NCBI RefSeq assembly: GCF_037126465.1
Contig: NC_088202.1
Span: 130,896,123-130,960,122, forward strand
Direction of reading: 5' to 3'
Source of the DNA: Ornithodoros turicata
Taxonomy: Eukaryota > Arthropoda > Arachnida > Ixodida > Argasidae
Length of the DNA: 64,000 nucleotides
The translations under genes and the position numbers were made by a program. Within the stretch, counting starts at the first letter, position 1. Each line of letters begins with the position of its first letter. This document shows, piece by piece, positions 1 to 10,433 of this stretch. The notes under the pieces are model-generated. The model searched no databases. It was given only the letters and a program-made list of their open reading frames with translations, and had not been told where the DNA came from.

Positions 1-36
1 GGCAATATGTTTTCCCGAGTCACATGAGTAAACGTG

Positions 37-165
37 ACGTCACTGCACAAGCCTCTCGGCCCAGCACGCGCATTCCCCCAGAGCGTTAGTCATGACGTTG
101 TCCACCTCTGTGAGGCCGACGACGGCGAGCTCTTTCAGAAGCGCCACCACCACCAATGTGAACGC
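37..165 (+). repeat. SINE 3'-body fragment
   Basis: This stretch matches the 3' half of the tRNA-derived SINE seen complete elsewhere in the window: a GCGTTAGTC block, a CACCTCTGTGAGGCCGACGA block, a GGCGAGCTCTTTCA block and then CAC triplets. The tRNA-like head with its B box is missing, so it is a 5'-truncated copy. The same body recurs at 2214-2428 (reverse) and 2741-3012. Confidence 0.6.
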
Positions 166-485
166 GAAACCTACAGGCGAAAGTGTCGATTGTACACCCT
201 GGCCGCAATTACGCGGCAGTTCGGAACGGGCAGTGCTCAACCGTGCGACCGTGCGTGTCCGATTTTGACAAAGGCCGACAAAGTTGAGCCCATTCACCAC
301 CACCACCACAATGTGAACGCAGGTGACATCTAACGTATGTATGACATATATGCGTGCATATGCCAGTATGTATGTATTTGGGGATGTGTGTGCGTAGGAG
401 AGGATGGAGAAGGATACGAGACCTGCTGCCACAGACCTGTTGTAGAGTACGGTACGTAATGCTTCGAGGGGCACGTTGGTACGCA

Positions 486-994
486 ACAGTCCATTGGTTA
501 CTAATAAAAATTGCGAGAGGATTCTAATACATTGGTTGCCGTCGCTGTTGCCGTTGCCACAGGTTGCTGTCCGATTGGTGTCGCAGATGCTGCAGTCCTG
601 CGGTATGAAAATATGATTGATGTTACCATGATGATACTTGATGATACCATAAAAAGTTAAAAATTTGATATTGACTCGGCTTTACATGCCGCTTGATGGG
701 CATAGGAAATGAATTTCATGTGTGACGTTTCATATCCTACTCGTTTCGCTTACATACGCATACAAACAGTGTTTTACTTGCACTCATCGCTCTTGTGGCG
801 TGTTACATTCCAGAACGTTCGTTCCATTCCAGAACAAATTTTGCTCCCGAAGGCCGTTCGCCAGGTGCCTACTCCTGGCGTTGTCGTACGGGTTAGTGCC
901 CTCACCGAATGGCATCTGCCCTCCGCCGGGACAAAGCCCGTCTTTATACTCTTGTAGAGGAGGTGGTATTCCTCTACATGAGTCCTGACCGGCG
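486..994. other. intergenic, nothing recognised
   Basis: About 500 bases between a SINE fragment and a short tandem duplication. Small open frames exist on both strands, but none shows a recognisable domain, splice-linked exon or repeat structure. I see nothing to annotate. Confidence 0.4.
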
Positions 995-1113
995 ACTGTG
1001 CTCGGCGCTGCAATCCGATGGCAAGTCCCATTGAGAGAGAAAATTTTGCCCCACGACGAGCATGGTTACACTGTACTCGGCACTGCAATCCGATGGGAAA
1101 CCCCATTGAGAGA
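995..1113. repeat. two-copy tandem repeat, 75-bp period
   Basis: A block of about 43 bp with core CTGCAATCCGATGG followed by CCCATTGAGAGA occurs at 995-1037 and again at 1070-1113, with a few mismatches. The two copies are separated by about 32 unrelated bases. It overlaps no recognisable gene. Confidence 0.7.
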
Positions 1114-1520
1114 CGTGCGAGGGATATGTTTATTCTGAGAGGAAAGGTTAGCAGGACTATGGTCGGCTTTCTATCCCTTCAAAAATACATGACTGTGAAA
1201 GAATGAGCGTATGAAGAAGCTAGAAGTGCCGTTAGTTACTGTTCACTTGCTGGGCACTAGTCTCATAAGTGCTCACAGTTGTCTAAGAAAGTTGAGGAAC
1301 CGCTGCTGTCACGCATCTATTTTATGTTTTATTTCATTTTTTGTAGGGCCCAGTAAGGTTGGACTCGCAAGGTCAGTATATCCCAAGCAAACTAGGCGAA
1401 GCCTGATTGTGTCACGAGTGGTCTTGTACCGCCGAGAAGTGATACGAAGCTGCAGTGCGTCAGCTTCTACCTTGCAGGTAGGGCAGACTGGAGTGTCAAG
1501 CGCATTTTAAGCAAAAGTGA

Positions 1521-2040
1521 TTAGGTACGTGCAACGTTAAGACGCAACCGATGGAAGACAGATTCTTCTTTCCTAGGTACGTGACATCGGATAGCGTGGT
1601 GCATCGTTGGGTCAATGGAACCCAGGAAGGTACTGAATCTTGCGGTGTCCTGTTCAAAGAGCCTGGTGCTAACGGTACAAATGTGGTCTATCTTCAGCAG
1701 GCAGGCAGAGGTCGTAAAGTGAACGCCTGTGACAGGCTCGGAGTTGGGAGCGCGGGTCGTCAGCGCGAATAATTCCATGAATGCCAACATGGCTTGGGAC
1801 CCATTGCAACGACACACTGTGGCCTGAGGACAGAAGCTGGTCGTGCACACCAATGATCATGGAATGTACATCACTGATGATTGTTGCGGGATAGGACATC
1901 ATGTTGTTTGATGCCGCTTTCCTGTCCGTGACCATCGTCCAAGTTGTAGGTGGTGAAATAGAGACGTACAAAGCTGGCAAGTATACAGCAGAGAGCTCAG
2001 CCTGTACATACGCCGTTTCATAGGGTAGATTCAACGCATG
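1521..2040 (-). mobile_element. degenerate LINE ORF2 RNase H fragment
   Basis: In two reverse frames this region encodes pieces of the RNase H domain found at the end of I/Jockey/R1-type LINE ORF2. One piece reads AELSAVYLPAL, then the LQWVPSHVGIHG block containing the conserved His region. The other contains HRLRLNVA, the block just after RNase H, which is also present in the full-length LINE at 59484-63158. Frame changes separate the pieces, so the copy is dead. No reverse transcriptase or endonuclease remains here. Confidence 0.6.
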
Positions 2041-2213
2041 CTCCAGGTCTTCGTTTGGTGCGTAGTATGCCGCCGTCGATTCGCCTTCCCATACTGATCC
2101 AGCGGCACAGGGCGTTTTCTTTATCCTTTACAGATTTTATTATAAAAAGCTACGAGAGGGCCGGGGCAGCATAGATGTCGTTTTTGCAGTCCAGTTATAC
2201 GTCCAGGTGGAGA

Positions 2214-2428
2214 TCCTCACGGTGGTGGTGGTGGTGGTGGTGAAAAGGCTCGCCGTTGTCGGCCTCACAGAGGTGGGCAACGTCACGACTGACGCCCTGG
2301 GGGAATGTGCGTCCTGGGCCGACTTTGAAGGGAACTGTGCCGACATATGTCTGAAAGCGTCTGAGGAAAACCCAGGAAAAACCCCAGGCAGCACAGCCGG
2401 CACCGGGATTCGAACACGGGTACCTCAC
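2214..2428 (-). repeat. tRNA-derived SINE copy (reverse)
   Basis: Read on the reverse strand this has a Pol III B-box-like GTTCGAATCCC at its 5' end (about 2402-2415). The SINE body follows (GGTTTTTCCTGGG, ATATGTCGGCACAGTTCCC, GACGCACATTCCCCCAG, CACCTCTGTGAGGCCGACAA) and a CAC-triplet tail at 2218-2241. The A-box half of the tRNA-like head is missing. Confidence 0.75.
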
Positions 2429-2740
2429 GAAGAGAGCATGTAGCTACAAGATGAATAATCACGAGAGTTCATGAATTAACTCTATAACCAGGGGATTTCG
2501 TGCAAAGGTGTGATAGCAGAACGAGAGACAATCTTCTTTGGAAGACATTCCATTTTGAAAAATTCTTATATGCGCACGTGCATTCAAACATCCATCGCCG
2601 AATTTTGACATACAAATAAGCCGAAACCGAAACCGCACCGACCGGGATCGCAGGGAGCAGAGCGCTCATTCCACGTCAGAGGGCCCCGTGCTTTGGAGCG
2701 GTCGAGGTGATTGGAGTAGGTGCTGATCCGTTGGCCAGAT

Positions 2741-3012
2741 CAACGGCGAGCTCTTTCAGAAGCACCATGGTCATGTCACGTCGAGACTGGGAGGTGCCCG
2801 GGTTCGAATCCTGGTGCCGGCTGTGCTGTCTGGGGTTTTTCCTGCGTTTTCCTCAGACGCTTTCAGTCATATGTCGGCACAGTTCCCTTCGAAGTTGGCC
2901 CAGGACGCACATTCCCCAGAGCGTTAGTCGTGACTCGCCCACCTCTGTGAGGCCGACAACGGCGAGCTCTTTCACCACCACCACCACCACCACCACCGCC
3001 ACCACCGCCGCC
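2741..3012 (+). repeat. tRNA-derived SINE, head plus body
   Basis: From about 2771 the sequence has a tRNA-like head with a B box (GGGTTCGAATCC), then the shared SINE body and a CAC/CCG triplet tail ending near 3012. Just upstream (2741-2768) is the tail block of another copy (ACGGCGAGCTCTTTCAGAAG), so SINE units are arranged head to tail. Length and tail type match the complete copy at 10113-10433, apart from the internal body. Confidence 0.7.
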
Positions 3013-3044
3013 GCCCCTCGCTCCAGCTCCACCCGCTCGCAGCA

Positions 3045-3118
3045 GTTCACGTGACTCAGTGGTTAGCGTGCATGCCATGTCACGTCGAGACTGGGAGGTA
3101 CCCGGGTTCGAATCTCGG
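3045..3118 (+). repeat. SINE tRNA-like head only
   Basis: A third head-to-tail unit begins right after the triplet tail of the preceding SINE. It has an A-box-like TGACTCAGTGGTTAGCGTG and a B-box GGGTTCGAATC, but no SINE body follows; the sequence changes to unrelated DNA near 3118. This is either a truncated SINE or the junction of an insertion. Confidence 0.55.
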
Positions 3119-3406
3119 AATTATTTTGCTGCGCATAACGAAGCTACATAGAAAAAGAAGTTTTGGATGTCGCTTTCTATTTCCTTTTTTTTTTCACCCT
3201 TTTTTTCATGTGATATTTCTGAACGCAGCAAGGAGTTCTAGGACATATGCAGTCTTCGTTGGCCTTTTCGTATGCGATCTCGCCATATTATACCCGACGA
3301 TTAGCACCAGTGCACTGTGCACTGGGGGGGGGGGGATCAGATGAATCAGTAGTGACCATAACATAATGATGTACAAAGTAGCAAAATGCAAGTGAGCTGG
3401 TGTAAC

Positions 3407-3574
3407 GGAGTTCAAGGTAGCCTTTCCCTGAGCTTGAGGTCGATGGAACGCAACGGATCCGCGGAGAAGTGGACAGGACGAGGCTGTACTGTAGGATACT
3501 TGTGCTGTCCACTTCTCCGTGTATCCGTTGCGTTCCGTCGTCCTCAAGCTCAGGGAAGTGCTACCTTCAACTCC
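3407..3574. mobile_element. fold-back (hairpin) miniature element
   Basis: Arms of about 70 bp (3407-3476 and 3505-3574) are inverted copies with a few mismatches, separated by a 28-bp loop. Recognisable shared blocks are GGAGTTCAAGGTAG, TTTCCCTGAGCTTGAGG and GGAGAAGTGGACAG. It has no coding potential. The structure fits a fold-back type MITE; I could not identify its superfamily. Confidence 0.7.
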
Positions 3575-3599
3575 AATATAGTACTTTGCACTAGCACAG

Positions 3600-4425
3600 A
3601 TAACTGCCTGCCTGCATGTCTATGGAAACTATTCCATGTGGTTCAGTTCATATATTCACCAGATGGCAATTAACTGGTTGGGTTTCATAACTAACACTTG
3701 CCAAAAATGCTTGCTAAAAATGTAAACATAGGTACTATCTCACTTTTTACAACCATCAAATGGTGACGCTAGGGTGTAGGCGAGTTGGTACATTACAAAA
3801 CGAAGACACCTGAGACAGGGAGCGAAAAGGAACACAGCACAACGCTTCTGTGAGAACGTCTCAAGTTTCCTCGTTTTGGTTAATCGCGAAGTGATAGAAG
3901 CTAAATTTGTAATGTACTTGATGAGTATACTTCAAAGTATACTTTGCCTGGTATAATTACAATTTTGAGGTACTTACTTTGTACATCACTGCCTTTAGTG
4001 GAGGGCAGGAGGCAAACCGGTACGACACAGCAGGGGGTGTTGACACTTGACGCACGTCCGTCGTGGGGCAAAATTTCCTCCCTCAACCTATTGACATTTG
4101 CATACGGACATCTGCTGTCCTCTCCGACACACTCCAACGGCGTCTACAGTCACGCCCTGGGCACCATATAGTCGCACCTTGCTGACCGTGGACTATCGAT
4201 ATCGCTATAAAACAGACATTTGTACGAATAAATAAATTTGTCATGTTATCGTTATCCTCTTGATTGGGATTTACATGTAGTAGAGCGATCAGAGGTCGAT
4301 GATAGAAGTAGAAAGGTGGTGGTGGCAAGCGCTCTGCCTGGAGTAATGAGTATATATATGCTGTTGAGAATATCGTTTATGGACAAGTGCCTCGTGAAAA
4401 CCATATCGATATAGCAGTGTACCTT
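3600..4425. other. intergenic, nothing recognised
   Basis: AT-rich sequence between the fold-back element and the small reverse-strand open frame at 4426. Short open frames are present but none has a recognisable domain. I see no clear terminal repeat, tandem array or promoter. Confidence 0.4.
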
Positions 4426-4870
4426 CTAGGTATATTCTTCTGTCACGCGGTAGCCAAGCAAGTCGGGCAAATCAGACTCGTTGACGTTCTCACCTGCAAA
4501 GTCTTCTATCAAAAATTTCTCAACAGGAGGTGGCTTCGAGTCGCTTTTAAATAGACTATCGCAAATGCCGCACACTGACCAAACCGTTTCGTAAATTTTG
4601 TTTACCGCTTGACACTTTGACCGCAAAGCTGCAACACTAGTTGACAGTTCTGAAACAGCTGAAGGACCTCTCACAGACGACGTCCGTTTCTTGGTGATCG
4701 AGTGTGTTTGAAAGCGTTGGAACGAAATTGGTGGATGAGCCGTAGACGTCGAATGTTGCTCGGCAGTTTTTCTGGCTCCGTGCTCTCGGACACGCTCAGA
4801 TTCAGTTTTAGGACCTTAGGAGACTTTCTAGTTCCGGCAAGCCTTCAGTTTGGGGTACTATCTCTCTCAT
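4426..4870 (-). CDS. uncharacterised small protein, apparent frameshift
   Basis: Reverse-strand open sequence of about 148 codons with a coding-like look, which I do not recognise. An ATG at 4870 opens a 20-codon frame (MREIVPQTEGLPELESLLRS) that stops at about 4810. A second frame, offset by one base and overlapping it, runs from about 4814 to the stop at 4426 and encodes a hydrophilic, Ser/Thr/Lys/Arg-rich N-terminal part. A more ordered C-terminal half follows (SELSTSVAALRSKCQAVNK ... VEKFLIEDFAGENVNESDLP), ending GYRVTEEYT. Either one base is missing in a single-exon gene (true lesion or assembly error), or the second frame is a terminal exon using the AG at 4815-4816. It lies 0.5 kb downstream of the M20-like locus on the same strand. 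Confidence 0.35.
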
Positions 4871-6853
4871 GCGTTCCGCAGTAGCGGAATGGATGGTGAA
4901 GCTGGAACGTATGTATCGTAACTTTTAAGAAGCACCTCACAGTACTGTGGCCTTTCTTGCACTCAAATCCGAGTAAAGTAATCGAATAAAGTAAACTAAA
5001 CAGACTCGACCTCTTTACGTTTTGTTCGCGAGTTGCCAGCGCGGGTTCTCCCGCCGGCCTCTGATTTCGAGCGTCTGTATACTTCTCCTATCCACCGCTA
5101 GCACTATAGTACTGCCACACGACCTTGAAGTTCGCGTTATGTACAGTCATCGTTGCCCTCTGAAGCCGTATATAACTTCTGCAAATTGCGTCGTGCTATA
5201 AGCGCCAAAATGTTACAATAAATTCCTCGTGTGTCAGCCACGTAAACGGCTGGAAATATGTAAATTCGACGTAAAAAGACGTCGTGTTCATTGTTCAAGA
5301 TGAATCTATTCACACATGTTCGTACAATTTTTTAACCGGTTCTTTTGAGACCCTTAATATTACGCGTCAACATTCTTTAGTTGTTCTTCGAAGGCAGTCC
5401 TAATCTTCTTCAGCGTTGACCGTGTCTTCAGGACTTGGAGTGCGGTGCTGGCCAACGCGAGAGCCACCTCCAATGTAGCAGCAGCAGACTCCTTTGTGCC
5501 CGCTGCCGTGGTGAACTGCCGCGTATGTTTCGGCCCGTGGCTCCAGATGCGGTAGTAAGGGCAAATGCAAGGCACAACCTGCGATACGTTGCCCCAGTCC
5601 GTCGGTGACAATGGCTGTGCGGCATTGGACGAGGGGAATAGCTCCACTGCAAAACCATGCACATAGCTCACATGGTCTTCATAGATGCCAACAACACTTA
5701 AAATGTTATTCCTAACGGACGTCAAGACACATGGAAAGAAGGTTAAAAAGCGATAAAAACCGGGCTGTTTGGTGGTACATCTAAAAGCGCTCTACATCTA
5801 AAAGTACATCTAAAGTGAACAGAACCTGGCACGCAAGTAATGTGGACCTGAAATTCGAGCTGCACAGCTTACGTGTCAGGCCCATCCCGTATGGCTTGTG
5901 GAATAAGGGTGCAAAAATGTGTCTACTTGTTGTTGTTGATAAGTTCCTTTGGCTGAGTTCAGTGTTCAACTTAAGACGAAAAAATAACTAACAACCCAGG
6001 CAGCAGAACATCTTGGACCAATATTGGACCAATATGTTGTGTTGAAGGGACATAATCGGAGATTGTGTGCAGGTAATGACGTATTGGACAGAGGGGTGAC
6101 CGTGTTGATTCAAATATTTGAACACCGCCTATACTATAAAAGATCATGCAACAAGCTTTGGAAGTGAAAATAGGACGAATGGCTCGTCCTATATGACCGC
6201 ACGGGATGATCCTAAAGTTTCAGCTTTTCCACTTTCTCCAAGGGCAGAGACCGAACAAAACTGTAATACGTACTGCTGAGGTTTCCGCTGAGGTGTGACC
6301 TGAACATGTTTGCCATTGGCTCGTTGGACAAGAAGTTGAGGGCAGGTGTAAAGAACTTAGCTTCCACCGTGCAACCTGACTCTTTAGCAACGGCCAGGAT
6401 GCAGTTCTCTACGGACGCTCGAAGCGTTAGCAGATTGTCATGTCTGGGCGCTTCCAAAATATATTCGGACTCCGTGAACCCTGGCACCTCGCAGGGATAC
6501 CTGCCGGGCAGGTTAATCACGCCTGCAAGACGTATTAGATCGGTCCGGTTGTACACCAGGTGTGAGTATTTAGGCGGCACTCATTCGAACCATTTATCTT
6601 CCAGCTACGCGGCATAAGCTGCCTGGATAAGGTGATCTTCATGTATGCGAGCACTGCTGCGTCCATGGCGTTGTGTATGCAGGGCAGCCCCGAGGAAGGC
6701 AGCATGCGGGTACCGCGAAACCGGATTTGTACCTGCACATCACAGTGAGATAGTAGGTTTTTGACATAACGGAGTTTTCAGAAAACATGCGTTGATTTCT
6801 GCTGTCAGAGATTACGTACAAAACACAATACAGGAAGTACACACACTTATTCC

Positions 6854-7101
6854 ATGTCTCTCTCATCGTCAGCCTTTGCCCCGTTCTATATAGGGCAGCA
6901 CTTTTTTGCTCTGTCTGTCAGCACTATAATTACATACGATCTGCACGAGCCAACACATATTCGTTTCGAGAAGCACATTATTCACAAATGGCACAATCTT
7001 GGCATCCATATGGCCTCTCTCATGGTCTACTCATGTCTCCCATACCATATCTGAAACTAATAAGTCTCTTGAAACTAATAAATCCTACGCCGTAACCTCA
7101 A
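6854..7101. other. intron of M20-like locus, no feature
   Basis: Sequence inside the intron between exons 2 and 3 of the M20-like locus, before a miniature element. Nothing recognisable. Confidence 0.3.
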
Positions 7102-7714
7102 AGGGACTATGAAACGATTTTTTTCTTCGTTTCGTTCGAAAGAAGACATTTTTCTGAGTCTAGAACCGAACTTTCACTTTCGTCGCGCGAGCGGATTTCT
7201 CGGGAGCGAATTTAGACGGAGCGGCGAAGGGAGGACAGCTGGCGCCACGCCGTGGCGAGCTGCCGAGCGGAGACACAACGGGTAACTTGACGCGACCACG
7301 GCCGGCTCAGCAACACGTCATCGTGACGTGCTGCCGAGCCGAGGAATCCCGCCAGGAGCATGCGCCGTAGGATCCCGCGTATGCGTTCATCGGGAGTGGA
7401 AATCTCCATGACAGCAGCTTTCGTGCGATCGGCAGATTTCGGCAGTGGCGGCAGCCACAGCGCGAGCTCGCGGCATTACTTGCCATTGTGCAACACTGGT
7501 GAAATAACGGGGAACCTAAGTGCGGTCCGTACAGTTACACCATCGGCAGGGAAATATGCGCGGGAGAGGAGGAGCGCTGAAGAGACATTTCCAGCGCGCG
7601 CTCCTCGCAGAGTGGAGCGATTTCGTCCGGAAAAATTTGTGGCATATTAGTTTCTCTGCGGGAACAGTTTCCATCGAAAAAAAGTATGGGGGTTCGGGAA
7701 ATTTCATAGTCCCT
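7102..7714. mobile_element. miniature element, AGGGACTATGAAA ends
   Basis: Terminal inverted repeats AGGGACTATGAAAC (from 7102) and TTTCATAGTCCCT (to 7714) bound 613 bp with no transposase. The right end is followed by TTAA (7715-7718) and the left is preceded by TCAA (7098-7101). That would suit a TTAA-targeting piggyBac-like MITE with one decayed duplication. The interior is GC-richer than its surroundings. It sits in the second intron of the M20-like locus. Confidence 0.6.
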
Positions 7715-7731
7715 TTAAGATCACACCGCCT

Positions 7732-7905
7732 GATCCTTGCCTGCACCAGCCTGATTCGCCCGAAGTTGTAATATGCCTCAGAAATCTGGGACCCTCATCA
7801 AGAGTACCTCCATCAAAATGCTAGAAGCTGTACAGAACCGAGCTGTCAGATTCATCTGTTCCAACTACTCGCAGTATACAAGCGTTACTACACTGCGAAA
7901 AAAAA
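7732..7905 (+). mobile_element. LINE ORF2 C-terminal fragment
   Basis: About 55 codons resemble the region after the reverse transcriptase of CR1/L2-like LINEs. LTSLIRPK is followed, after a frame change, by YASEIWDPH- and LEAVQNRAVRFICSNYSQY-type blocks. This is a short dead fragment, truncated on the right by a tandem repeat. Confidence 0.6.
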
Positions 7906-7945
7906 AATGGTGGCATCACAGCTCCTGTAGGGGAGCAGGTAGCTT

Positions 7946-8284
7946 GTCCCTAAGAACACTCTCTTTTGGAGTGAAATTTATGCCCTCAAAATGGACTTCT
8001 ATATTTACTTCATTGTCAAGGAGCAACTGTTTCACCAGTTACAGGTGTCACGCTGACACCATTAAACAGGCTCATGCCACCACAAGTTCTGCACACTCAC
8101 TGTAATCTTTCATGGTCCCTACGAACACTCTGTTTGGGAGTGAAATTTATGCCCTCAAAATGGAGTGTTATATTTACTTCATTGTCAAGGAGTAACTGTT
8201 TCACCAGTTACAGGTGTCACGCTGACACCATTAAACAGGTTCATGCCACCACAAGTTCTGCACACTCAGTGTAATCTTCCATGG
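7946..8284. repeat. tandem duplication of a 169-bp unit
   Basis: Two adjacent units, 7946-8114 and 8115-8284, are about 90% identical. Shared blocks include GTGAAATTTATGCCCTCAAA, TATTTACTTCATTGTCAAGG and TTTCACCAGTTACAGGTGTC. The frame AVTGVTLTPLNR in each copy is incidental. The unit may be a LINE 3' end or a satellite monomer; only two copies are present. Confidence 0.8.
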
Positions 8285-9282
8285 TGTTTCTTGTGTCTTC
8301 TTTTTTTGTGTGTGTGTGTTGTGTGTGGGCCCGCCTTTAGAGGCATTCTTTACTGCCTTGCCTCACACTGAAATGTCTAGCAACCGCTAGCATGAAACCG
8401 CAACGCGCTAGGTGGGGTTCTCTTTACGTTTGGTGTTTCTCGTAATTCATGCTTGGATGAACGTACCCTTAATGAACAGCGAGTCCTCGGATTGAGCGTG
8501 CCGCTGGAGCCGGGGTGGAGTCCCATAGCCACGTCGACGTCTTCAAAGGCCCCATTGTTAATTAGGATAGCTTTGGTGGAATTATTCTCCTTCCCTGGTG
8601 TGCCAAGTACGATAAGCTTCCCCGCCAGACCTTTATCCTGAAGCACAAGCACAATCCATAAGGCACATATACTCGAGAGACCGAACACTCCTTGGTATAT
8701 TATATCGGCAGTCATCGTGGCCCAGAGTCATTCAAGTTAGGGAACCAAAGTAACACGTTCCCTAAGGCGCATATGAAATCGAAACACTTGCCTTCGACGT
8801 TTACCTATAGCCCTGCAGCACACTTGACTTTTTTGCGATCCCAGCCACTTCAGTGACAAGCATTATGTCGTGATCTCAACTGCTTCAGGCAACATGCTCT
8901 TTTAGCTATGGTGGTTCGCACATTACACAGTTTTCCACTGCATTTTTTTTTCAGTCACGTCCAAACTAACGTGCACTGAAACGTCTACAGTGTCTTACAG
9001 GGATGTCGGAAGGTGGAGGCAAGGGTCCTTCACACCATTTTCGTGCGTGGAGATTGGGCACGGTGTCTGGCATTGGTATTGTTCCGTCTGCAGGACTTCA
9101 GACGAACTTAGATACAGTACGTGGTCAACGCAATGCTCCATTGGACGGAACTCTGTGGATCACATGTGGTTGCGTGCCCGCCTACTGATCACAAGGGTGA
9201 AGACCAGCCGATGACGATAGCAACTTGGTGGCAGGGTACGAGTTACTCTGGGACACAATGTCTTCCGCAAGGGGAGCACATA

Positions 9283-9370
9283 GGGTATATAGGTAGGGTA
9301 CATGGTATATAGATGGCATATAGGTAGGGTACAGGGTATATAGATGGTAGGGGTAGGGTGTAGGTATAGG
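9283..9370. repeat. degenerate GGTATATAG minisatellite
   Basis: Irregular reiteration of GGTATATAG, GTAGGGTA and ATGGCATATAGGTAGGG units over about 90 bp. It is purine-biased on the + strand and non-coding. Confidence 0.6.
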
Positions 9371-9488
9371 AACGAGCGTCGAAATGCTGGATGAATGGAT
9401 GGCGTCGAAATGCTGGATGGAGTATCTCAGGACGGACTTGGGGATGCAGTATCCCGATCGCCACCAGCGTGTGTTGCGTATCTAGTCT

Positions 9489-9515
9489 TTTTTGTTGTTG
9501 TTGTTGTTGTTGTTG
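9489..9515. repeat. (TTG)n microsatellite
   Basis: About eight uninterrupted TTG triplets preceded by a T run. Confidence 0.9.
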
Positions 9516-10112
9516 CCCTTTCCCTATTGTGATAAGGTTTTGGTGTCACCTTCCTTGTATCTAGTTTTTGTGTGCAAACTTCTTTTGTATTTAAGCATGT
9601 ACAGCAAGTAAACTTTTGTTAGTTCAGAGTCAGTAGTTCGTTATTTGTGCGCTTCCTTGACCTTGTCCATTGCTACTAATCATTTTATTATGATGTAAGT
9701 ATAGGGTATGACCCTGTTTCATTCATCAAACAGTCTATTAGGAGCCTTCATCCACAATCCTTGTCACTGCGCAATAAAATTTACAAAAACGCTCTGGGAA
9801 AGCAACCATCGGCTCGAGGGCCCCGGCCCGATTTCCTCGCGTGACGCTGCGTGGGGTGCAGCAGGGACTGCGAACGTCACGAAGTGGCATTGAATTCCCT
9901 CGTTCTCTTACACGCTCTTTGAAGGAGTCCAGTGAAGATTTCTAGAGTGTGTGTGTGCAGATCAAAGACGTCTGGTGCGCGCGCCTCCGGTCAACTGCGG
10001 TCGTCGTTCCTTCGCAAGAGCTCTATATGTTGCACAACACAACCCGGGGAGAAGCGAAATATCTACCAAGAGGCATTTCAATGCTCGTTTAAACAACCTG
10101 GTGGTGACTAAA

Positions 10113-10433
10113 ACCAGCTCCGGTGGCGCAGCGGTAACGCGTGCGCTTGGAGACTGGGAGGTCCGCGGTTCGAATCCGCGGGCCGGCTGTGCCGTCTGGG
10201 GTTTTTCCTGGGTTTCCCTCAGATGTGTAATAGGCGTATGCCGGCACAGTTCCCCTGAAGTCGGCCCATGGACGCAGCTATCCTCCCCCCGAGCGGATTC
10301 CGCTCGGTCTTCCACTTCACCCTTTCCTCTCCTCCTCTCCACCACCTTTCCCGTCCCGAGAAACATGCCGCCTAATCAGGCAGGCAGACCTCTCGGGTTC
10401 CTCCCAACGACACTCCTCCTCCTCCTCCTCCTC
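10113..10433 (+). repeat. complete tRNA-derived SINE with 12-bp duplication
   Basis: A full-length copy bounded by a perfect 12-bp target duplication, GTGGTGACTAAA, at 10101-10112 and 10434-10445. The 5' head is tRNA-like, with A box TGGCGCAGCGGTAACGCGTG and B box GGTTCGAATCC (about 10167-10178). These are the internal promoter elements by which RNA polymerase III transcribes SINEs. The body (GGGGTTTTTCCTGGG, GCCGGCACAGTTCCCC) is shared with copies at 2214, 2741 and 22236, but its 3' part differs and ends in CTC triplets. Mobilisation would need the reverse transcriptase of a partner LINE. It lies in the first intron of the M20-like locus and is antisense to it. Confidence 0.88.

Larger units (their letters stand above)
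8641..10112. other. intron of M20-like locus, simple repeats only
   Basis: Most of the first intron of the M20-like locus. It contains a degenerate GGTATATAG/GGTAGGGTA minisatellite at about 9283-9370 and a (TTG)n tract at 9489-9515. No exon, terminal repeat or RNA gene was recognised. Confidence 0.5.

Noticed and set aside
10118..10180. A possible tRNA gene (A and B boxes present)
   Set aside because: It is the head of a SINE with a target duplication; no cloverleaf with a proper anticodon arm and acceptor stem could be drawn.
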